DNA of 64,000 nt from Candidatus Kapaibacterium sp. (GCA_026390695.1 JAPLFL010000120.1:50209-114208), one strand, 5' to 3'; numbered from the stretch's first letter, positions 36,323 through 45,830 are shown. Numbers and translations: made by a program. Notes: generated by a model from the sequence alone, not told the origin.

Positions 36323-39235
36323 ATGAAAAAATTACTTTTAATAGATGGAATGTCTCTCGTTTTCCGAGCATATTATGCAATGGAACGTTCAAATCTTCAA
36401 ACAAATGACGGAGAGCCTACCGGTGCAGTTTTTGGATTTTTAAATATATTATTGTCTGTGATTGAAAAAGAAAATCCGGATTTGATTTCGGTTGCTTTCG
36501 ATTCTCGTGAGCCCACTTTTCGGCATAATCTTTTCCCCCAGTATAAGGCAAACCGTTCTGCTTTTCCAGAACCGCTTGTACCGCAGTTAGCAAGAATAAA
36601 AAACGTTCTTGATTTGTTGAATATCCACCAAATACAAATGCCCGGATTTGAGGCGGATGATATTATCGGCACTATGTCGAAACTGGCTACCAAACTTAAT
36701 ATATTTACTACTTGCCTTACTTCAGATAAAGATTATTACCAATTAGTTGATGATAATGTTCGATTGATAAAACCCGGAAAAGGCAGTTCTGAATTCGATA
36801 TTGTAAACGAAAAAGAGGTTTATGAAAAATTTGGAGTCAAACCTGATCAGGTTATTGATGTTCTTGCTTTGATCGGGGATCAGAGCGATAATATTCCAGG
36901 AGTAAAGGGTATAGGTGATAAAACTGCTATCCCTCTCGTTCAGAAGTACGGATCGGTTGAACAAATTTATTATCATATAAATGAAATTGAAAGCAAATCA
37001 GTAAGAACAAAATTAGAAACAGATAGAGAGACAGCCATTTTATCAAAATTTCTCGTAACTATTAAATGTGACATGGAAATCGAATTTTCCGAAGAAATGT
37101 TTGTGAAAAAAGAACCTGATTATCAGAATTTGGACAAATTTTTAACGGAACTTAAATTTATCCAACTTAGAAAAAAATTCAATGATAAATTCATTGGGCA
37201 GAAAATAAAATCAGATTTCATTTCGCAAGATTCTAACAAAGACCCAGATCAAAAACCAGAACAAGCAAGTATTTTTGAATCACAAGCTCCTGAAGCCGCT
37301 TCTATACAAACGATTGCCAACCTTGATAAAAAATATATTTTTGTTAATGATCTGTTAAAACTAAAAGAATTGACAGATTCGATGAAAGATATACATATTT
37401 TATCTGTTGATCTTGAAACTTCTTCTTTATCTCGTACAACCTGTGATATAGTCGGCATAGCGCTGAGTTACCGAGAGAATGAGGCTTATTATATTCCTGT
37501 ATCCGAAGAAGTTAATAACCCTGATTACGTTGTAAATCCATCGGTTGAAAATAATCTTTTCTCATTATTCGATAATTCGACGGAAATTATTGTAATTAAT
37601 GAAGTAAATAGTATTTCATCAGAAAATGATTATTTAGCTCTTAACAAAGTATTGGCAGAACTAAAGCCCGCTTTGGAATCAATCAATATAAGCAAATGCG
37701 GTCAAAATATTAAATTTGACGCATTTATTCTTGCACGTTTTGGTTTAAAAGTACATCCGATTAGTTTCGATTCAATGATAGCTTCTTATTTGCTAAATCC
37801 GGATATGCAACATAATCTTGATGCACTATCAGAGCGCTATCTTAATTATAAGCCAATTCCAATAAGCTCGCTTATAGGTGAAAAAAAGGCTACCCAGTTG
37901 TCTATGAAAGATATTCCACCATCAAAAATTTCAGATTATGCCTGCGAAGATGCTGATTTAGCTCTTAAATTATATAACAAGTTAAAACCGAAATTAGAGC
38001 AAGAAAATCTAAGCGAGCTTGCATATAAAATCGAATTTCCATTAATCGAAGTTCTTATAAGGATGGAATCCGAAGGAGTTACAATTGATGTTAATGCACT
38101 TCAGGAAATCTCACAGCGCATTGGAACAGTAATAAAAGAATTACGAGAAAAAATCTTTGAAGAAGCCGGTACTGAATTTAATCTTGACTCTCCTAAGCAA
38201 CTTGGTTTTATTCTTTTCGAAAAATTAGGGATTCCATCTCAAAAATCTAATAAAACCGGCTACAGCACCGATATTCAAGTGCTGACAAGTTTAGCAGAAT
38301 CTTATAAAATTGCTGAATATATTCTTGAATACAGGCAGTTGGCAAAATTGAGATCGACATATATTGAATCTCTACCTAAACAGATAAATCCTAAAAGCGG
38401 TAGAATTCATACATCTTTTAATCAAACTATTGCCGGAACCGGTCGATTATCATCGACTGATCCTAATTTGCAGAATATTCCCATTCGTTCCTCTGTTGGC
38501 AAAGAAGTAAGAAAAGCATTTATTGCAAGAAACGAAAAATATAAAATTTTATCTGCTGATTATTCTCAGATCGAACTTAGAATTATGGCTTATTATTGTC
38601 AGGATAAGCATCTGATTGAAGCTTTTGTTAATAAACAGGATATTCATACTGCAACAGCAGCGGTTTTATTCGACAAATCACTCGAAAATGTTGATCAGGA
38701 TATGAGAAGAACTGCAAAGACAGTTAATTTTGGAATAATGTACGGTTTGGGAGCCTTTGGATTATCGCAGAGGCTCGGGATTTCAAGAAAAGAAGCATCT
38801 GAAATAATTAATAATTATTTCAATAAATATCCCGGAATTAAACGATATATTGAAGATACAATTTCAAAAACACGAAACTCAGGCTTTGCTGAAACTTTGT
38901 GTAAAAGAAGAAAATATTTCCCCGAAATAGCAAGCAATAATCACAATATGAGAGCGTCTGCCGAACGTGCTGCTATTAATATGCCCATACAGGGAACAGC
39001 CGCAGACATGATGAAAATTGCTATGATTAATATTGACAGGAGATTGAGAGAGGAAGGTCTTATTTCGAAAATGATAATACAAGTTCATGACGAACTTGTT
39101 TTCGATGTTTTAGATGAAGAAATAGATCAATTAAGCAAAATCATCCGCTTTGAGATGGAAAATGCTCTTAATCTTGAAAATGTTCCGATAGAAGTTGAAA
39201 TCGGAATTGCAAGTAATTGGTTTGACGCACATTAA
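36323..39235 (+). CDS. polA: DNA polymerase I
   Basis: 970 residues with all three domains. The 5'-3' nuclease begins KKLLLIDGMSLVFRAYY. The 3'-5' proofreading site is intact: D363 and E365 (VDLETSS), then CGQNIKFDAF, then YACEDADLAL. The polymerase palm has DYSQIELR (D746) and VHDEL (D923), with RRTAKTVNFGIMYG as the O-helix. The start at 36323 is chosen because a longer frame to 36212 adds non-homologous residues. It is a single housekeeping gene and appears functional. Confidence 0.95.
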   Translation: MKKLLLIDGMSLVFRAYYAMERSNLQTNDGEPTGAVFGFLNILLSVIEKENPDLISVAFDSREPTFRHNLFPQYKANRSAFPEPLVPQLARIKNVLDLLNIHQIQMPGFEADDIIGTMSKLATKLNIFTTCLTSDKDYYQLVDDNVRLIKPGKGSSEFDIVNEKEVYEKFGVKPDQVIDVLALIGDQSDNIPGVKGIGDKTAIPLVQKYGSVEQIYYHINEIESKSVRTKLETDRETAILSKFLVTIKCDMEIEFSEEMFVKKEPDYQNLDKFLTELKFIQLRKKFNDKFIGQKIKSDFISQDSNKDPDQKPEQASIFESQAPEAASIQTIANLDKKYIFVNDLLKLKELTDSMKDIHILSVDLETSSLSRTTCDIVGIALSYRENEAYYIPVSEEVNNPDYVVNPSVENNLFSLFDNSTEIIVINEVNSISSENDYLALNKVLAELKPALESINISKCGQNIKFDAFILARFGLKVHPISFDSMIASYLLNPDMQHNLDALSERYLNYKPIPISSLIGEKKATQLSMKDIPPSKISDYACEDADLALKLYNKLKPKLEQENLSELAYKIEFPLIEVLIRMESEGVTIDVNALQEISQRIGTVIKELREKIFEEAGTEFNLDSPKQLGFILFEKLGIPSQKSNKTGYSTDIQVLTSLAESYKIAEYILEYRQLAKLRSTYIESLPKQINPKSGRIHTSFNQTIAGTGRLSSTDPNLQNIPIRSSVGKEVRKAFIARNEKYKILSADYSQIELRIMAYYCQDKHLIEAFVNKQDIHTATAAVLFDKSLENVDQDMRRTAKTVNFGIMYGLGAFGLSQRLGISRKEASEIINNYFNKYPGIKRYIEDTISKTRNSGFAETLCKRRKYFPEIASNNHNMRASAERAAINMPIQGTAADMMKIAMINIDRRLREEGLISKMIIQVHDELVFDVLDEEIDQLSKIIRFEMENALNLENVPIEVEIGIASNWFDAH

Positions 39236-39390
39236 AAGCACATCTCTTTTAGAACTTGTTAGCTAAACCAACAGCATTTAATTATTTGCTGAGTTGTAGT
39301 CTTTATTTTAATATATTTTGGTTTAAATATACTACATAAATCATATTAAAATTTAGAATGAAAATAATAAACATTTTACTACCCCCGATA

Positions 39391-40326
39391 TTAACCTTTT
39401 ATAAGTTGTAGATATGCATTTGAATTCTGATTTGCCTGAGCAAGTGAAGTCAAAGATGCCTGCAACAAAAATTGTGATTTAATAAGTGATAATTGTTCCT
39501 TAGCTACGTCAGTATCTTCAAGTCTTGAAATTGCAGAATCATAGTTGGTTATTTGTGATTTAACAAGCTCATCCTGAGATGTTAGCCGGTTAGCTACTCC
39601 ACCGATCATAGATGCCACTTTATTGACATTATCAATTGCATTAGCTAAACTTGTTAATGTAGTTCCTATTCTGTCTTTACTGAAAATTCCCAGATCATTT
39701 ATACTTATATCATTCAATGACATTAAATTCAACCCGAGGACACCTGAAAAGTTAGTGTTATTTTTGGTATTAACGTCAAAAATTCCACTTGAAATATTAA
39801 AATCAGGATTATTCGTAGTCATATTAATGTTTAATGTGATCATATTGTGTACCGCATTGGTAGCGATTATATAATCAGCTGAATAAGTTCCGTCAAGTAA
39901 TTGCATACCTCCAAAAACCGTCGAATCAATAACCGTTTGAATTTGCTGGGCCATTCTGAATGCAGCTTTGGCTAAGGCAACTTTTTCGTCCGTTCCCTGA
40001 GACCCAGATGATGCAGAGGCAGCCGAATCTTTGATCATATTCGATAGATCATTGATGTTTGATAATGCGTCCTGAAGAATGTTGGTTACATTTTGAGCAT
40101 CACCTATTGCGAGCTGAGCGGAACGTAAGGCTCCGTTTCTTGCTTGTAAACTACGTGATGTAATATAGCCTGCAACATCATCGGAAGCATTGTTTATCCT
40201 TTTTCCGGTTGAAAGCCTCAACTGCCTTAAAGATATATCTCTTTCAGAAACACCAAGAGCATTATAAGCATTTTCAGCCGGTATATTTGTCCTGATTCGT
40301 GCACTATTTCCATTTATAACGGGCAT
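39391..40326 (-). CDS. flagellin (second of a tandem pair)
   Basis: 311 residues with a conserved D0/D1 core at both ends: N-terminal RLSTGKRINNASDDVAGYI and C-terminal RLTSQDELVKSQITNYDSAISRLEDTDVAKE. The central domain is very short, so the filament surface would be smooth. AAAGGGA precedes the ATG. It is about 55-60 percent identical by eye to the neighbour at 40407 and clearly a tandem duplicate. No other flagellar gene is in the window. Confidence 0.92.
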   Translation of the reverse strand: MPVINGNSARIRTNIPAENAYNALGVSERDISLRQLRLSTGKRINNASDDVAGYITSRSLQARNGALRSAQLAIGDAQNVTNILQDALSNINDLSNMIKDSAASASSGSQGTDEKVALAKAAFRMAQQIQTVIDSTVFGGMQLLDGTYSADYIIATNAVHNMITLNINMTTNNPDFNISSGIFDVNTKNNTNFSGVLGLNLMSLNDISINDLGIFSKDRIGTTLTSLANAIDNVNKVASMIGGVANRLTSQDELVKSQITNYDSAISRLEDTDVAKEQLSLIKSQFLLQASLTSLAQANQNSNAYLQLIKG

Positions 40327-40406
40327 GGCTTTCCCTTTAACGATAATTGTATAAAATTAGTTCCAATTTGAATAAATCAACCTTTTGGGCAATTTGAAAT
40401 TTTGTA

Positions 40407-41342
40407 TTAGCCTGAAATTAATTTCAAAAATGCCTGTGGATTCTGATTTGATTGTGCCAAAGAAACTAATGATGCTTGCTGTAAGAACTGTGATTTGACT
40501 AAATCGAGCTGTTCTTTTGCAACGTCCGAATCCTCTATTCTGGAAATTGCCGAGTTATAATTAGTTACCTGACCTTTTAACAAATCTTCCTGTGAAGTCA
40601 GACGATTGGTGATTCCACCTATATAAGCTGCAACTTTATTAACATTGTCAATGGCGTTTGCAAGGCTCTTGAGCGTTGTCCCAATCTGTGAGAATGCAAA
40701 TATTCCCAAATTGTACTGATTAACTTCATTGAAAGAATTTAAATCAAGACCGGTAACACCACCAAACATTGTTGCTTTTGTCGATCTTACGTCAAAGAAA
40801 TTGCTTTCTAAGTTAAAATCAGGATTATTTGAATTCATATCGATAGCGATAGTGATCAAATCATGCTTTGCATCAGTTGCAATGATAAAATCCGCAGAGA
40901 ATGTACCGTCAATTAATTGACGACCACCGAATACCGTCGAATCAACAACTGTTTGAATCTGCTGCACCATTCTGAATGCTGCTTTTGCAAGAGCAACCTT
41001 TTCATCGGTACCCATTGCACCCGAAGCTGCAGTAGCTGTTGAATCTTTAATATTGTTAAGTAATCCATAAATATTGTCAAGAGAATCCATTAGAATGTTT
41101 GAAACATTCGATGCATCTCCGACAGCCTTCAAAGCTGCGCTTAAAGCGCCGTTTCTTGCAGCCAACGAGCGAGAAGTTATGTAACCCGCAACATCGTCTC
41201 CAGCATTATTAATTCTCTTGCCCGTGGATAATCTCAATTGTTTCAATGAGATTGTCCGATTTGCCGTATCTAATGCGTTGTAAGCATTCTCAGCCGGCGT
41301 ATTCGTTCTTATTCGAGCATTTCCACCTACAGAAAAAGGCAT
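40407..41342 (-). CDS. flagellin (first of a tandem pair)
   Basis: 311 residues, the paralogue of the flagellin at 39391 and 80 bp upstream of it. It has the same RLSTGKRINNAGDDVAGYI and AISRIEDSDVAKEQL blocks. The first 20 residues (MPFSVGGNARIRTNTPAENAYNAL) differ slightly from its partner, and the central region differs most. It has a very strong ribosome binding site. Both genes may be transcribed together. Export goes through the flagellar type III system. Confidence 0.92.
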   Translation of the reverse strand: MPFSVGGNARIRTNTPAENAYNALDTANRTISLKQLRLSTGKRINNAGDDVAGYITSRSLAARNGALSAALKAVGDASNVSNILMDSLDNIYGLLNNIKDSTATAASGAMGTDEKVALAKAAFRMVQQIQTVVDSTVFGGRQLIDGTFSADFIIATDAKHDLITIAIDMNSNNPDFNLESNFFDVRSTKATMFGGVTGLDLNSFNEVNQYNLGIFAFSQIGTTLKSLANAIDNVNKVAAYIGGITNRLTSQEDLLKGQVTNYNSAISRIEDSDVAKEQLDLVKSQFLQQASLVSLAQSNQNPQAFLKLISG

Positions 41343-41346
41343 TATT

Positions 41347-41353
41347 CACCTCC
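41347..41353 (-). promoter_or_regulatory. strong Shine-Dalgarno sequence of the upstream flagellin
   Basis: Read on the - strand, GGAGGTG lies 4 nt before the ATG at 41342. It is the best ribosome binding site in the window and fits an abundant filament protein. Many genes here have only weak or AT-rich leaders. Confidence 0.8.
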
Positions 41354-42026
41354 ATGTGAACGTAAAACAAATTATATTTAATATTTTTCCCAAAAAAGTG
41401 AGATGAAAAGCAACCCAAATCAATTTCAACAACATTCGATATTCCCGGATTGCTTCTTATCTCAAAATCTATATTCAAAGAACTTTTCAAATCAATATTT
41501 TCAAGTAACGTGCCAAACTTATCTTTGACCAAATTTGCAGAAACTTATTCTCTTTAGCCCTCTGTTTCTGCGAATCTTTTTCCACTTAGGTAAACCCAAT
41601 GAAATTATAATGCCAATTGCTGAAATAAATTAGAATTATTAGGAAATAATGTCGCAAAATTATAATCAAGCCGCAGCCTGTGCAGTTTATAGCTTTTTCT
41701 TGAATTTTCTTGAATAATTTCCAATTGATTGAAATTCAGTAAATATTTACATTTAATTGGATCTAATTCAACAATTGGCTAAAATTAGCCTTCATTTTTT
41801 TCTTAATGCCTGTTTTGGTTTGTCCAAGAATTTGGAATCTTTGTTAAAGAAAATTTTAAATTGATTATAAGTTATTTGGAACATTTACTGCAATTTTTTC
41901 TTATTGTTCAATATTGTCAAATCCCCTGTTTATTAATATCCAACTGTTTCTCTTGATTAAGAGATTCTTTTTTTATAATTTTGACTACATTAATAATTTA
42001 GTAATCAATATCAAATATAAATAATC
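41354..42026. other. 670-bp intergenic region between flagellin and DUF971 genes
   Basis: The region is AT-rich. It must hold the promoters for the flagellin pair (-) and the DUF971 gene (+). I looked for a sigma-28 pattern (TAAA, about 15 bp, GCCGATAA) on the flagellin strand and did not find one. No credible gene or repeat is seen. Confidence 0.5.
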
Positions 42027-42356
42027 ATGATAAAACCAATTGAAATAAAACGTGCAGATAATAATCAATTATATACACGCTGGTCTGATGGCTATGAATC
42101 GAGCATTGAACTTAATGTATTCCGATCGGAATGCCCATGTGCCGTTTGCAAGGAAGATGATCTGAATAACAAAAAAGCCGTTCCCAGTCTGATAAGTATG
42201 TATGTTAAGGGTAAGAATGAACTAAAAGGTATAAATATTCAGGGTAACTATGCAATCGCTGCAACTTGGGGTGATGGCCATGATACAGGGATTTATACTT
42301 TTTCTTTGCTTCGCGAAATTTGCGAAAAAAACAATAAATGCAATCCTGCTGCATGA
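42027..42356 (+). CDS. DUF971 family protein
   Basis: 109 residues with the DUF971 (GBBH-like N-terminal) layout: an early WSDGYESSIELNVFRSECPCAVC, and a later GNYAIAATWGDGHDTGIYTFSLLREIC (patterns). The CPCAVC cysteines are typical metal ligands. Members are linked to iron-sulfur handling or to an Mrp-type partner, which is not adjacent here. Its exact function is unknown. The C-terminal tail adds two Cys-containing residues blocks after the core. Confidence 0.85.
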   Translation: MIKPIEIKRADNNQLYTRWSDGYESSIELNVFRSECPCAVCKEDDLNNKKAVPSLISMYVKGKNELKGINIQGNYAIAATWGDGHDTGIYTFSLLREICEKNNKCNPAA

Positions 42357-42467
42357 ACCGATTAGACAGACTAATAGCCATATTGACGGCATTTGATAAT
42401 TGGATTCAAAATAAATTTAATTTTTATTCGTAGATCATTTTTTTAATTTTAATATTGAGGAGTCTTT

Positions 42468-43244
42468 ATGTCTGAAATACATGCTCATAAACCTGCTTCA
42501 TTCTGTTGGGTCGATTATATGGCCAATGATCCTGATGGAGCAATTAAATTCTATTCCGATCTGTTCGGTTGGGAAGCCAGACACGATAATTCTACCGGTG
42601 GCCCCGTTTATTCTATTTTTCATTTAAAAGGCAAAGCAGTTGCCGCTTCTATGGAAATGCCTGCCGATATGAAAGCCCTAAAAGTGCCTTCATGCTGGAT
42701 TGTCTATGTTTGTTCGTCAAAAGTTGAAGATGATTTGAATAAAGCTCGTCAAAATGGAGCGCTGATTTTACACGAAGCCGATGATATACCTACACAAGGG
42801 CGTTGGGGCTTATTCCAGGATCCCGAAGGAGCCGTAATCGGTCTTTGGGAGCCACAAAAACATATCGGATCAAATTTCAAGGATGAGCACGGTTCTTTCT
42901 GCTGGTTCGAGCATGGTAGCCATAGTGCTGATAATTCTATGCTATTTTATAGTAAGGTCTTTGGTTGGTCTTCCAAAAAAGAACAAATGGCAGGTATGGA
43001 CTATACAACCATACTCAATGGTGTTGATGGAATAGGTGGAGTATATACCTTTAATGAAAATATGCAGGATGTGCCTCCTAATTGGCTGGTTTATTTCGCA
43101 ATCAATGATATCGACGCTGCTTGCGAAAAAATCATATCCTTCGGTGGCTCGGTAATTATGCCAAAAATGCACATAGAAGGTGTGGGAGCCTTTGGGATAT
43201 TTACTGACAATCAAGGTGGAGTGTTTGGCTTGCTTCAAGGGTAA
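42468..43244 (+). CDS. VOC-family protein with two glyoxalase-like domains
   Basis: The 258-residue protein is two tandem vicinal-oxygen-chelate domains: residues about 7-125 (ASFCWVDYMANDPDGAIKFYSDLFGW) and 138-258 (GSFCWFEHGSHSADNSMLFYSKVFGW), each given as pattern. The closing IGLWEPQ and FGLLQG strands are the family's metal-ligand positions. Members act on small dicarbonyls or antibiotics; the substrate is not predictable. GAGGAG lies upstream of the ATG. Confidence 0.88.
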   Translation: MSEIHAHKPASFCWVDYMANDPDGAIKFYSDLFGWEARHDNSTGGPVYSIFHLKGKAVAASMEMPADMKALKVPSCWIVYVCSSKVEDDLNKARQNGALILHEADDIPTQGRWGLFQDPEGAVIGLWEPQKHIGSNFKDEHGSFCWFEHGSHSADNSMLFYSKVFGWSSKKEQMAGMDYTTILNGVDGIGGVYTFNENMQDVPPNWLVYFAINDIDAACEKIISFGGSVIMPKMHIEGVGAFGIFTDNQGGVFGLLQG

Positions 43245-43249
43245 AGATT

Positions 43250-43375
43250 AATTATAAGTTATGAGTTATGAATTATGAATTATAAGTTATGAGTTATGAA
43301 TTATAAGTTATGAATTATGAGTTATGAGTTAAGAGTTAAGAGTTATGAATTATGAATTATGAGTTACGAGTTGGG
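43250..43375. repeat. short degenerate repeats (GTTATGAATTA type)
   Basis: A run of 7-10 bp units of the form GTTATGA or ATTATGA with small variants follows directly after the VOC gene stop. It has the character of a microsatellite in a non-coding spacer and seems to have no coding content. Confidence 0.8.
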
Positions 43376-43483
43376 GTTTCCCTCCAGTCAGATATAAGTA
43401 GAAATTAACTTCGTTAACAATAAAGTCAATGACATATTTAAAAAATCACCACTAACTTATAGAAAATCTCCCCTACTCCGGTT

Positions 43484-43633
43484 ATAGAAGGTAGAAATGT
43501 AGAAGGTAGAAATGTAGAAGGTAGAAATGAAGAAGGTAGAAATGAAGAAGGTAGAAATGTAGAAGGTAGAAATGTAGAAGGTAGAAATGAAGAAGGTAGA
43601 AATGTAGAAGGTAGAAATGTAGAAGGTAGAAAT
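43484..43633. repeat. 15-bp minisatellite, ten units
   Basis: Ten head-to-tail units of GTAGAAGGTAGAAAT (or GAAGAAGGTAGAAAT) alternate in an irregular order, and a partial unit follows. On the - strand the frames stay open and give ISTFY-like pentads, but without a proper start or flanking coding sequence. It resembles the 21-bp array at 1750 in being an in-frame-multiple repeat in non-coding DNA. Confidence 0.92.
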
Positions 43634-43747
43634 GAAGAATAAAAATCCCCTTACCAGCAAAAGTTAACAATTATACACATCTTTTAAATATTCACAGAGT
43701 AATGGATCAAAAACCTTAGTAGAATAATTTCAATATGTTAGATACAA

Positions 43748-43888
43748 AGCTCTCATCTAACTTGTTTTTGGTAGAACAGACATCCCTGTCTGTTTGTTGT
43801 TTTATATGCTCAGACAAGGATGTCTAAGCTACTGATTTACTTATGTTAGCTGTAATTTACATGTAAATTTTTACAAGGAGACTTATTA
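43748..43888 (+). repeat. 141-bp element A, left copy
   Basis: This 141-bp stretch is matched by 50079-50219 in inverted orientation with about seven differences (near 95 percent identity). It contains the palindrome ACAGACATCCCTGTCTGT and a second arm, CAGACAAGGATGTCTAA. No coding potential is evident. It looks like a small dispersed non-coding element. Confidence 0.9.
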
Positions 43889-44036
43889 GCTTGTTATTAT
43901 TGAAAAACCAAATAATTGATCAATTTTTAATAAGCTAATAAGGTTTTTACATATTTCTTGTTCATTTCAACAAAGGTTTTACTGAGTTTTATCAATTAAT
44001 TTTATGATATGATATCTATTAAATATTTACAAATAA

Positions 44037-44114
44037 ACAGACGAGGACGTCTGTTCTACTGCAAAGTAGGTTATACGTCCTCGTCTGTAACCGCCATTGT
44101 AGGGTTGACATGAC
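44037..44114 (+). repeat. element B, left copy, with a perfect 14-bp hairpin
   Basis: ACAGACGAGGACGT at 44037 pairs perfectly with ACGTCCTCGTCTGT at 44075-44088 around a 24-nt loop. The following AACCGCC and GTTGACATGAC are shared, inverted, with the copy at 50234-50312. It is probably the same family as element A. Confidence 0.85.
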
Positions 44115-44168
44115 TTTATGGGAGATTTTCTTAAAGTGTAATTGGTGATTCTGATTAGAGGATTAAAA

Positions 44169-44507
44169 TGCACAATTTGCATATAACTTATGCAAATTTC
44201 AGGGTCATTTGCATAGATTTGCATAAACCATTATGCAAGCAAACGCCGCTCCTGTTGCACATTATAACCCTATTTGCATCAAATTGCATAAAAAACCGCC
44301 CATCTTCAATTCACCTTAACTCCTAACTCAATAAACACAGAATGACAATTTGTTCAAATATATTGCACAATTTGCATATAACTTATGCAAATTTCAGGGT
44401 CATTTGCATAGATTTGCATAAGCCATTATGCAAGCAAACGCCGCTCCTGTTGCACATTATAACCCTATTTGCATCAAATTGCATATAAAACCGCCCATCT
44501 TCAATTC
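44169..44507. repeat. duplicated 144-bp repeat rich in ATTTGCAT motifs
   Basis: Copies lie at 44169-44312 and 44364-44507 with only two or three base differences, separated by 51 bp. Each copy holds about seven TTGCAT or ATGCAA cores, several as ATTTGCATA and the inverted TATGCAA. The recurring octamer looks like a binding-site array or the arms of small hairpins. It lies at the 3' side of the small-terminase-like gene. A simple CACCATT heptamer run follows at 44530-44550. Confidence 0.9.
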
Positions 44508-44550
44508 CCCAGAAACTCCAAATTCTTAATTCACCATTCACCATTCACCA

Positions 44551-45147
44551 TTATTCCTCCTCCTCATCATCATATTCCTCTGCATAAATCGATCCGATTA
44601 GATTACGAGCCATCATAGCAAGTTCAGGATCAGCGTCAATACGTTCGCGAATTTGAGTGGCAGCATCTGAGCTACCTACATCTTTCAATAGGTTAATTTC
44701 TTCTCTTGATATTTCAGAAATATGATGATTTTTATTAAGAATAGTTGTAAACTGTTCAATATTTTTAAGTTTACGCTGGAAATCCAAGTCTTCGAGGCAT
44801 TGCGGATTGTTTTCAATTTCATCTAAGAGCAATTTATTGAGTTTCATAATTTGCATCTTAATAGAAATATTTTGCTCAGAGCGGTAAGATATAAGTGTGG
44901 AATAAATATCTCTGATATTTTTAGCCTTTTTATTTGCTTCAATTTTATCATATTGTTTGACCCGTTCATTCCAGTTCCACTTAGCAGAATAGTTAAACAT
45001 TGTACGTTGACTTAGATTACTTAAAAAAGATGCCTGAGCAAAAGTTCTGTCCTTCCCAAGATTTCTGAAAATTTCATAAGCTTTATACGCTTGATCCGGC
45101 TCATCTTTAGATTTTTGATCATGTCTGATTTTTGCAACATTATTCAT
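44551..45147 (-). CDS. phage small-terminase-like DNA-binding protein (orphan)
   Basis: Residues about 15-75 resemble the helix-turn-helix start of phage terminase small-subunit-like proteins: EPDQAYKAYEIFRNLGKDRTFAQASF, then NLSQRTMFNYSAKWNWNERVKQYD (patterns). The rest is helical and charged, ending in an acidic tail (EEYDDEEEE). The ATG at 45147 is used; the frame extends to a TTG at 45189. No large terminase, portal or capsid gene is near, so this is an orphan or a remnant, and a role in DNA packaging cannot be claimed here. Confidence 0.55.
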   Translation of the reverse strand: MNNVAKIRHDQKSKDEPDQAYKAYEIFRNLGKDRTFAQASFLSNLSQRTMFNYSAKWNWNERVKQYDKIEANKKAKNIRDIYSTLISYRSEQNISIKMQIMKLNKLLLDEIENNPQCLEDLDFQRKLKNIEQFTTILNKNHHISEISREEINLLKDVGSSDAATQIRERIDADPELAMMARNLIGSIYAEEYDDEEEE

Positions 45148-45394
45148 AGAACACCAAAAATAGATGCAAATTAGTTCTGGCAAAAGCAAACAACAAGTAA
45201 ACCGTTCAAAAAAGATGTAAAAAATAAAAGTGAAATAGTTCCGAAAATAGTTTAGTAAGAAGTTTTAACTCAGATTTTTCATTAAGATTTGATGCAATTG
45301 AAATATTTATTAGTTTTTATATAATACCGGCATGACCTTAGTTGAAGGAATAAATCTACAACTTGGAGTTTATATCATTTCCTTAATGAATTAG

Positions 45395-45423
45395 GAATGA
45401 CAGCCTTCAAGTAGGAAACGATA
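45395..45423. repeat. 29-bp short repeat, inverted relative to a copy at 52901
   Basis: GAATGACAGCCTTCAAGTAG at 45395 continues to 45423. Its reverse complement matches 52901-52929 with about three differences. Both copies are in intergenic DNA beside accessory genes and both have a GAATGACAG tail, like the 42-bp repeats at the window start. Confidence 0.55.
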
Positions 45424-45428
45424 TTATA

Positions 45429-45830
45429 TTAATCCTTCAATTGGCTTACTAATGTATTTACTATCGGATCTATGTACTCATTCTTTAAATTTAATGCTAA
45501 AATTAATATCAGATCAATTTTTTCTCTTTCCAGCCATAACTTCCTGAGATAAGCCATTAAGCATGGTAATAGCAATCCGCTTACACTTATTGCGATTTTT
45601 ATTATTTCGATTTCCTTGATATAGAAAATGAATATAAATAAGTCGATTGCATAAATGACAACTAATAGTACAGTACAGAGTTTTATCCATGAACTCTTTG
45701 ATTTTTTTACTGCAAGAAGCTCTTGCTTCATTTTTGAATAGTCTTTCTTTTTTTGTAATTCGGCTTTTCTTTCACCCAAATCATGACTGATCTCGCTGTA
45801 ATTTCCTAATATACTTTTTAATGTTTTCAT
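45429..45830 (-). CDS. small two-TM protein with a coiled-coil N-terminus
   Basis: 133 residues. An N-terminal charged helical part (residues 1-47, ERKAELQKKKDYSKMKQ) is followed by two membrane helices at about 49-71 and 76-95. A C-terminal cytoplasmic helix (REKIDLILILALNLKNEY) follows. No family is recognised. AAGGAAATCAA precedes the ATG. It is 9 bp downstream of the caspase-like gene, so the two and the 936-residue gene likely form one operon. A membrane anchor or a pore-like effector is possible but unproven. Confidence 0.65.
   Translation of the reverse strand: MKTLKSILGNYSEISHDLGERKAELQKKKDYSKMKQELLAVKKSKSSWIKLCTVLLVVIYAIDLFIFIFYIKEIEIIKIAISVSGLLLPCLMAYLRKLWLEREKIDLILILALNLKNEYIDPIVNTLVSQLKD

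Noticed and set aside
41290-41532. 80-residue - strand frame upstream of the flagellin
   Set aside because: It overlaps the flagellin start in another frame, has no homology I recognise and no ribosome binding site.
41343-41640. Sigma-28 promoter in front of the flagellins
   Set aside because: I looked for the usual -35/-10 pattern on the - strand and found no good match.
43457-43670. Two - strand frames over the 15-bp array (ISTFY-like and LLHFY-like products)
   Set aside because: Same reason: pure repeat translation in non-coding DNA.
44169-44507. 144-bp repeats as a plasmid or phage replication origin
   Set aside because: No replication initiator or partition gene is near. The octamer array is reported, but an origin call is not supported.
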